Positions 18,075 through 23,730 of a stretch of 23,730 bases of DNA are shown here, piece after piece. Origin of the DNA: Ophiothrix spiculata (lineage: Eukaryota > Echinodermata > Ophiuroidea > Amphilepidida > Ophiotrichidae); assembly GCA_000969725.1 (NCBI GenBank), contig JXSR01S008806.1. One strand, 5' to 3'. Position 1 is the stretch's first letter. Each line of letters begins with the position of its first letter. Made by a program: the position numbers and the translations under genes. Under the pieces are notes generated by a model that saw only the letters and a list, made by a program, of their open reading frames with translations, ran no database searches and was not told the DNA's origin.

Positions 18075-18314
18075 CCTCCAAACAAAATTTTTGCTACCAA
18101 ACATTTGGTCGTGACATCACCAAATGTTTATCATCGAATTTAAACTATGAACGGGTAACAAACATTTTGTCCAATGTATGGCAATTCAATACATGTGCAA
18201 TCTAGTGTGAAATTTTATTTGGGCTCAACTCGGTATTGAAGTTATTTTATTTGGAGTCACTCGTCATTTTGACGTCACGACCAAATGTTTGGTAGTGAAA
18301 ATTTTGTTTGGAGG
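18075..18314. mobile_element. Foldback family member B
   Basis: CCTCCAAACAAAATTTTTGC with CTACCAAACATTTGGTCGTG is inverted at the right end with few changes. The arms match those of 16074-16342 (same CAAAATTTT, CAAACATTT and GTGACGTCA blocks). Outer edges may extend to about 18055 on the left. Confidence 0.7.
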
Positions 18315-18375
18315 TCACAGTACTAAGCAGAAATTGTTGATACCAAATCCTGGATCTTAATGAGGGTATGTCATG

Positions 18376-18774
18376 CAAGCTTTTTCTTAAGCGGACATAG
18401 GACCAGGAGCAAGAAATCTGGGGAAAAAAATGGCTCCTGGGCCTCAGAATTTTCAGGGAACCAGGAGCCGTTTTTTCGGAACTAGGAGCATTTCCGAATT
18501 TGCATATAACATTTTCGGAACATTAATCAAGAAAATAACTTGTTTGATTTTCTTCTGATGAATATGTATTGTTTTTCCAAAAATATCTATGTTTCCAATC
18601 ATTTTCTTCATAAATATGGACTTATTCTAGAGGCAAAAAATTGTACACGGCAAGACCCGGGCGTTGCAGTAGGGAAAAATACCGTCACCTGGGTCTCATT
18701 ATCCTGTCCCACCAGGCAAAAATTCGGGAACCGTAGAGTAAAAATCGCCCAGCGCCCGCTTAAGGAAAAGCCCG
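18376..18774. mobile_element. hAT-type MITE with 8-bp duplication
   Basis: Termini CAAGCTTTTTCTTAAGCGG and the near-inverse CCGCTTAAGGAAAAGCCCG are flanked by ATGTCATG on both sides (18368-18375 and 18775-18782). The 8-bp target fits hAT. The left half carries a CCAGGAGC-like word at least four times in both orientations, like the subterminal repeats of hAT elements. The interior is non-coding. Confidence 0.85.
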
Positions 18775-18782
18775 ATGTCATG

Positions 18783-19130
18783 GACATTTTGAACATTTTG
18801 TAACAGTGTTTCAATTTAATAATTTAACTATATCAACATTTGTGTTCTCATCAATGGATAATTTACTGCTTAATCACTCTATTACATTATTGTTCCAAGT
18901 TTAAGATCACTTTTAACAATTATCCTATAGCGTCACATTTTACCTTGTAGTTGACTTTTTTAGACATTTTTAGATAATTGTTATACTTATAGTACATAGT
19001 TGCTATTTTTAAACAACCAGTACAAGAAAACCCCAAATTTGTGTCTCAACGAAAGAAATACCTCAAATGATTAAATGTAACTACCAGCAGTCAAAATCCG
19101 TCAGAATTTGCTGCAGTTCCTAGTAGAGAG
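18783..19130. other. No gene recognised
   Basis: AT-rich non-coding sequence. Confidence 0.5.
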
Positions 19131-19341
19131 GCATTGAAAATCTCAAATTTCAAAATTTACGGCAGAAGAATCATGGTCTTAAAATATCTGAGCAAACTGT
19201 TCAGAAAACAATGTATGAGATGTGGAAGAGAGTTTTCATCATTAATGTATACAGAAGAGAGGAAGGGGTTTCCATACCTTTGGGTAAATGTACCCAAGAA
19301 GATTGTAGTAAAGGAAGGTATATCCAGAATGGGCAGAAGGG

Positions 19342-19700
19342 ATGCTACGCAACAAAATTCATAGAGAATTCTCCATGAATAACATTCCCCCAACACTGAG
19401 AAAGGTACATGCAGCATTCAAGAATGATCTAATACTACCAAACATCACCATCACAGGTTTACATGGAGTCTTGCTATTTGTTTTGCTTTTGGTTATGTCA
19501 GTCTCGAAACCCTCAAACGTTACAAAAAAACAAGCATGTGATGACTTGGTTAAAGATGGGTTTGGGGGATCTCTCACGGATGGCTTGTTTCAGCAAAGCA
19601 TGGAGACACCATTTAATCCAGGACAAACCAACAATTTGGATGTGAGAGTGATGTTGTATTTCTACACTAATTGTAACAATAGTTTTGTAATGCAACAGAG
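19342..19700 (+). CDS. Hypothetical open frame with hydrophobic segment, ends at splice donor
   Basis: The frame opens at ATG 19342 and stays open to 19851, which is unusually long for this AT-rich window. Residues about 43-54 (LLFVLLLVMSV) form a hydrophobic stretch that could be a signal anchor. Asn-X-Ser/Thr sites follow (NVT, NNS), with two cysteines, as in an extracellular segment. At 19700 the sequence CAACAGAG|GTCAGT is a good donor. Acceptor CTGCCTTTTCAG (20043) in matching phase would add about 15 residues before TAG at 20090. Sequence beyond 19700 in the same frame runs into a repeat and is probably intronic. I recognise no family. A chance frame remains possible. Confidence 0.3.
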
Positions 19701-19822
19701 GTCAGTTACGCTAGTATTGCAACCAAGGCCAGGGCTGACCCTTCCTTTGATTTCACATAATATTGTAACATATCATTTTAAAATGTGTCACACATCTTGG
19801 ACCAAAATGATGACTTTAAATT

Positions 19823-19989
19823 ATAGATTTTGTCCAAGAATTAGAAATTAATAAAACTATTGTAAATTTCTACTTTCCAAACAGCAATGAATTTAGAGAA
19901 TAACTTATAAATTTTAGAATCAAAATCACTTATGACCTCATATAAAATTATGAAGTACCGGTACGTTTAAAATGTTGGTGCAATATTTC
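19823..19989 (+). repeat. Direct repeat, unit 1
   Basis: ATAGATTTTGTC, TAAATTTCTACTTTC, AAACAGCA, CATATAAAA and AATGTTGGTG occur in the same order and similar spacing at 20596-20750. Divergence is moderate. Similarity stops on both sides, so this is a dispersed or duplicated segment, not part of a long tandem. Confidence 0.8.
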
Positions 19990-20139
19990 TAGAAAATTGC
20001 TTTAATTTTAAGTTATAATAACCAAGTAATTCTGCCTTTTCAGGATCCCTTTAGTGATCACTCCTTTCATGTTGGACCCACAGATCATATAGCGAGAATA
20101 AGTTTGTTCAGCTTAAGCCCCAGACCAGACTCCACTATC

Positions 20140-20171
20140 GTATAGAATATTTTGCTTAGAATATTCTATAC
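20140..20171. repeat. 12-bp-stem hairpin
   Basis: GTATAGAATATT and AATATTCTATAC pair perfectly around an 8-base loop. Confidence 0.85.
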
Positions 20172-20251
20172 TGATGACAAAATGATGGAGGTCATCGAAA
20201 AAAACACATGGTTTTATTCGATGACCTTCGCAATTTTGTCATCAAAGTATA
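20167..20251. repeat. Inverted repeat with coding-like arms
   Basis: The left arm (20167-20199, with TGATGACAAAATG and GAGGTCATCGAA) is inverted at 20217-20251 with a few changes. The plus-strand reading of the left arm (YTDDKMMEVIE) and the minus-strand reading of the right arm (YFDDKIAKVIE) give similar peptides. The arms may be inverted copies of one short coding segment. Confidence 0.7.
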
Positions 20252-20300
20252 GCGCCGGCACCACGTTCGGTAAAACCTGATCAGGATGTGACAGTGGACG

Positions 20301-20552
20301 TTGAACTTGCAGAAAGATCTGTTTGTGCAGCTGAGCCTGGGATGTGTGAATGGCCATACCAATGACATAGATTCTATCATGGGGAGTCACTGTGATGGTG
20401 AATTGATGCTCCTCACCGTTCAAAAGCATCCTGCCTTATATGACAAGAGATCCAAGCATTACAAGACATCGTTTACAAAACAAACGCAAGGAGCACTGTG
20501 TCAGCAGAAATGGGTCCACCACTTTGTGGTGAGATTAAAATCATTTTTGTAA
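20301..20552 (+). pseudogene. MADF-like domain fragment
   Basis: The frame contains GELMLLTVQKHPALYDKRSK followed by HYK (20397-20465). Helix 1 of the MADF (Myb/SANT-like DNA-binding) domain typically reads L-I-x-x-V-x-x-x-P-x-LYD, with YK or YR a few residues on, and this matches. The C-terminal part of the domain is not convincing. MADF domains occur in host transcription factors and as accessory proteins of Harbinger-type transposons, so either origin is possible. A competing minus-strand open frame (20429-20214) also looks protein-like. Confidence 0.35.
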
Positions 20553-20595
20553 TTTATTATTAGTACCATTAGGTTTATGTTACAGTCTGTTAATC

Positions 20596-20750
20596 ATAGA
20601 TTTTGTCTGAGAATTAGAAATTGGTAATATTACAGTAAATTTCTACTTTCTAAACAGCATTGGATTTAGAAATTTTATAATTAAAAATGACCAATAACCT
20701 CCATCATATAAAAATTCTGAAGAACTTTTTAAATGTTGGTGTAATATTTC
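20596..20750 (+). repeat. Direct repeat, unit 2
   Basis: Partner of 19823-19989, offset 773 bases. The two units flank the MADF-like frame and the hairpins. Confidence 0.8.
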
Positions 20751-20759
20751 AAGAGTGTA

Positions 20760-21595
20760 AGCCCGTAGATCAAAACGGCGCTCCACCCAATCACAATTAA
20801 TATGGAGGCACGAAGCACAACTAGAAATATTAACATAGTACATCCCTTTATACAAGCTCCACATCAAAGGTATAGGAAGTACATGGTAATCAGAATCATG
20901 AGTACACCAAGGTGTATTCCAAAAATTGTTTAAAAACATCACGCAAACATGTTCTTTTCAAGAATCAATGACTTTTTTCAATGTTAGTTTGGAAGTTAAG
21001 TGTTCAACTTGTGCATGTGAAGATGTATACGTGACTCAGCAATGAGATCTGATCAACAAGTGCAACCAGCATGTGAACACTTTACAAAAGGAGATATATT
21101 GCTTGTGGATAGGGACATTATAAGCTAAGAAATTTAATATCATAATTTAAAAAAATTATCAAATTTTATGCACATCTCATTATCAGATTATAACACTATT
21201 AAAGATATTTCTGTTTCAAATTACAATTAATTCGTGATCAAGATCAAGGTAAACATGGTAAAGAATTCAGAAGATTTTCATAAAAGAAACCATTGCAGGA
21301 TAAAGGTATGTGTAAAATGTCCAAGGCCAACCTTGAGCCATCTCAAGGTCAAATGGCTCATAGAGTACTAGTATTGTAATAAAGTTGTCCTGTGAACATT
21401 TCTTTATTTTTCCAAAACGGCTGGTAAATTAGCCTACATCCTATCATCAAAGAAATTTTGTCTTTTCTTCCAAAACTTACTCGTTCACCTATAAAAATGG
21501 GACATTTTTAGTACATAAATACATTTAAGAATTTTGGCTACTTTTAAATATCTTTTCATACTGTTTTAAGGTAAAACTTTAGGGGACTAATTAAC
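20760..21595. other. No gene recognised
   Basis: AT-rich non-coding sequence. A short inverted pair, TGAGCCAT (about 21334) and ATGGCTCA (about 21353), was the only structure seen. Confidence 0.45.
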
Positions 21596-21599
21596 CAAA

Positions 21600-22127
21600 T
21601 TGGGGAAGGATATTGTGGATTCTTTTTTGGCACTAAGAGGTCCGACTTTCGGGCTCTCCCATTGGTCAGAAGTTTTTGGCCGGAACTCCTTCAAAAGTCA
21701 GGTTGTGGTCCCCTGCCAGCCCATTGGTCATTTTTACCCATGTGATACATTCTGGGATTTTTATTGGTTATCAAAATTGGGATTTTGGAAATTCTGGAGG
21801 ATTTTGACACTTCTGTTTTGGGATGGGAAGTCTGAGATTTTGTTGTATTTTGTGGGATTAGCAAGTAAGGTGAGAATGCAGAACTGTTTTAAGATTATAT
21901 TAGGGGCAGGGCTATGCCCTTGCCCCTGGCCTATTAAGTTAGGTCTTAATTATTTTCATAATTTTTGTTTTAAATACTTTATAAAATTAAGATTCTTTCA
22001 AACACTGCCAATAAATCAAACAAATATTTGGAAAGCATTTTTTAAAATTCTCATTCATCTGGCTATTATGATTTTAAGAGTTAAAGTGATATCTGAAATC
22101 TTATTTCATTTTGGAACGATTGTCTGA
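21600..22127 (+). other. Long open frame, probably compositional
   Basis: An open frame of 175 codons without a clear start context. The product is extremely rich in Phe, Trp, Leu and Ile, as expected from T-rich, A-poor sequence in which stop codons are rare. It has no recognisable domain. Four ATTGG words (21661, 21723, 21763, 21776) lie in the first third. Confidence 0.2.
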
Positions 22128-22171
22128 TTTTCTTTCAACGCGCACTATGCAATTTTTATATTATTTCTCCA

Positions 22172-22640
22172 GATGAGGCTATCGATGACCCTGCAAAGGA
22201 CAAGTAGCGGCACATGGAGAACTTGTACCGATGAAATGTTGGTTTATACCACAACTAGTCTCAAAATGACTATCCGTAAGTTGGTATAGAGTTCGTAGAA
22301 TGGCACATAATCCATAGCCAACCAATGCTCTGTTTTCAGAGAATATGGAGATTGCCAGTGAACGTCAAACAAGTCCAATCCTAAGACCTGTACATATCAC
22401 CCAGGCGAGTTAGTTTGGTATTATTGCCCCGTTCGAAAGTTGTGACTTTCACCAAAATTGCAGAATCAATGGTATGGACCATAGAGGGTTAAAAGGAGGA
22501 TTTCTGATATCTTGTACAGGACACAATCAGTTCAAGACGGACTGAAGAAAAAGTCAATAGTTGTACATGTAGATAAACTAAAGAAATACTTTGAATCCTC
22601 AAATAATGCTGAATTATATAAAGAACCCTCGTCCCTACCA
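22172..22640 (+). pseudogene. Decayed Ty3/gypsy-type integrase C-terminal region
   Basis: Successive fragments in shifting frames match the end of a retroelement integrase: DEAIDDPAKDK (22172 on), SENMEIASERQ (22336 on), HPGELVWYYCPVRK (22398 on), LSPKLQNQWYGP (about 22446-22481), then ISDILYRTQ and VVHVDKLKKYF. The order fits the chromo-like or GPY/F module that follows the catalytic core in many Ty3/gypsy integrases. At least two indels and several stops are present, including TGA before LSPKL and TAG replacing the aromatic residue of GPY/F, so this copy is dead. The catalytic core and reverse transcriptase are not visible upstream. Confidence 0.75.
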
Positions 22641-22774
22641 ACTGCTCCCCAACAAACTAAATCAGGACGGAAAAATCCAAAAACCACAATGGTATGGCCT
22701 ACCAAACTAAAATGTACTGAATATTACCTGAACCATTCCTCAAAACCCTGTTCTCTTTCTTTTTTTTAGATACA

Positions 22775-23071
22775 ATGAACCTGTTCAAGAAGAACTGCCA
22801 GCCGTCCCATATGGACAAATGTCCGCTATGCGGCAAGATTGTCAAGGGAATCAACCAACTAAGAAGACACATGAGAGAAGATCATAAAACATCTGATCAA
22901 ACACAGAGAGAACGAGAAGACTTCAGATGCAGCCTTTGCAAATTTAAGTGTAGGAAGCAGTTCTACCTAAAGAAACATTACTTCCACGTACACAACGCCC
23001 ATATGGAGGCTAAAGCCGTCCCAAGAACCTCTAGACAGACAGAGACCCGCAAAGAGATCATCACCGATTAA
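22775..23071 (+). CDS. Two-finger C2H2 zinc-finger open frame
   Basis: The 98-codon frame encodes two C2H2 fingers. Finger 1 starts CPLCGK and ends RRHMREDH (C-x2-C-x12-H-x4-H). Finger 2 starts CSLCKF and ends KKHYFHVH (same spacing). Both keep all ligands, unlike the broken integrase just upstream. A strong acceptor, TTCTTTTTTTTAG, ends at 22769, five bases before the ATG, so the frame probably belongs to a downstream exon. The first stop (TAA 23069-23071) is followed in the same frame by 77 open codons to TGA at 23303. The position after integrase suggests a third retroelement ORF, but a captured or neighbouring host exon is possible. Zinc fingers suggest nucleic-acid binding. Confidence 0.6.
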   Translation: MNLFKKNCQPSHMDKCPLCGKIVKGINQLRRHMREDHKTSDQTQREREDFRCSLCKFKCRKQFYLKKHYFHVHNAHMEAKAVPRTSRQTETRKEIITD

Positions 23072-23305
23072 ATCGGCATATATGATGTCACCACAGACCA
23101 GAGAGACAAAACCCGTCAAGAGCATGGAGAGATTCAAATCTGCACCAAGGCGATGGAATTAATCCAGCCATGGGTCCTGGCAGCGCCCAAGCCACAGTCT
23201 ATTATCAGCACTAAGCCAGCAACACAAGTAAGTGCCACTGCCAGCCTTGTCGTCAGCTGTAATCAACCAACAGCAGCGGGAACAGTAGCCTTTGTTAAAG
23301 GCTGA
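23072..23305 (+). pseudogene. In-frame continuation of the zinc-finger frame after TAA
   Basis: No stop occurs for 77 codons after TAA 23069, and the composition resembles coding sequence (IQPWVLAAPKPQ, SATASLVVS). A single nonsense change could have split a frame of about 176 codons. Read-through or a separate exon cannot be excluded. No domain was recognised. Confidence 0.4.
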
Positions 23306-23383
23306 GAAATCAAAGCCCATGCCATCATTCTAAGCACACACTTATAGTACTACTTATGTGTACACTGTATATAGCACAGACCC

Positions 23384-23730
23384 GTGGGGGGGGGGGTATT
23401 CAACTTTGGTCTGGAAGGGGGTGTGCGGCTGGGACCGTTGAACCCATACCCATCTTTAAGGGTAATTTTTGAGTAAAAGTACACCCATGTTTAGGGATTT
23501 TGCTCAAAAAATGGGCTGATTTTTCAAAATTTTCATGGACTCACGATGCGAGCCCAGAAAATTTACACTTTTTTGGACCATTATAGCGTATTTTCTTGAA
23601 GATGTGACCCATGTTTAGGGATTTTGGTGCTAAAAAATGGGACCCATGTTTAGGGATTTTTTGTGAAAAATGACCCATTCCAGCGGCACATCCCCGTATA
23701 CCTTTATATGTTAGTAACCCCCCCCCCCCC
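23384..23730. repeat. G-run/C-run bounded repeat with internal ATGTTTAGGG copies
   Basis: The segment begins with a run of about 11 G and reaches a C-run at the window end, so the two edges are inverted. CCCATGTTTAGGGATTTT occurs identically at 23484, 23608 and 23643. Its start resembles 8585-8620. The right edge is cut by the window. Confidence 0.75.

Noticed and set aside
20214-20429. Minus-strand 71-codon frame, protein-like in appearance
   Set aside because: It overlaps the MADF-like frame and one hairpin arm. I could not assign a family, so it is described only through the hairpin finding.
21661-21780. Four ATTGG words as a CCAAT-box promoter
   Set aside because: Spacing is irregular, no TATA or start signal accompanies them, and ATTGG is common in T-rich sequence.
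1-23730. CRISPR arrays, bacterial operons, riboswitches or replication origins
   Set aside because: No regularly spaced repeats with unique spacers, no ribosome-binding-site-led gene runs, and the splice sites and SINEs mark metazoan nuclear DNA.

Overview
The window looks like intron-rich, AT-rich metazoan nuclear DNA. The signs are metazoan-type splice sites, a tRNA-derived SINE, a dense population of non-autonomous DNA transposons and a decayed Ty3/gypsy-type retroelement. There is no bacterial-style operon, no CRISPR array and no dense coding. The repeat types suggest a marine invertebrate, perhaps a non-vertebrate deuterostome. That placement is a guess from style, not from a marker gene.

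Layout. Positions 1-110 hold a tRNA-type sequence with a T-run terminator. Positions 110-4000 are non-coding, with short degenerate repeats, a GT microsatellite, a TA-flanked MITE, a tRNA-derived fragment and a 3-copy tandem repeat. Positions 4015-7889 hold the best host-gene candidate: three plus-strand exons, 4015-4161, 6797-6877 and 7834-7889. Each has a convincing splice acceptor and their phases agree. The middle exon is 81 nt, lies phase 1 to phase 1 and carries an in-frame stop. Including or skipping it would therefore give two C-termini, one of them hydrophobic. The introns hold a SINE with perfect 8-bp target duplications and a second copy of the TA-flanked MITE.

Positions 7500-18800 are mostly inverted-repeat elements. 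Two have 8-bp duplications of hAT type (10842-11191 and 18376-18774), one has a TAA duplication of PIF/Harbinger type (9942-10165), one has a TA duplication (11628-11825) and two are bounded by TTAA (13523-13829 and 17177-17428). There are also several long foldbacks, three pogo/Tigger-like termini and one perfect 34-bp-arm hairpin (9295-9400).

Positions 19130-20760 hold possible gene fragments: an open frame with a hydrophobic segment that ends at a good splice donor, a MADF-like peptide and compound hairpins. Two direct repeats of about 155-167 bp lie around the MADF/hairpin part. Positions 22172-22640 are a frameshifted, stop-containing integrase C-terminal region. A strong splice acceptor follows, then an open frame with two C2H2 zinc fingers (22775-23071) that continues in frame past one stop codon to 23305. 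The window ends in a G-run/C-run bounded repeat with several copies of one short motif.

No complete host gene is visible. The host-gene exons and the retroelement-linked zinc-finger frame are the regions most worth checking.
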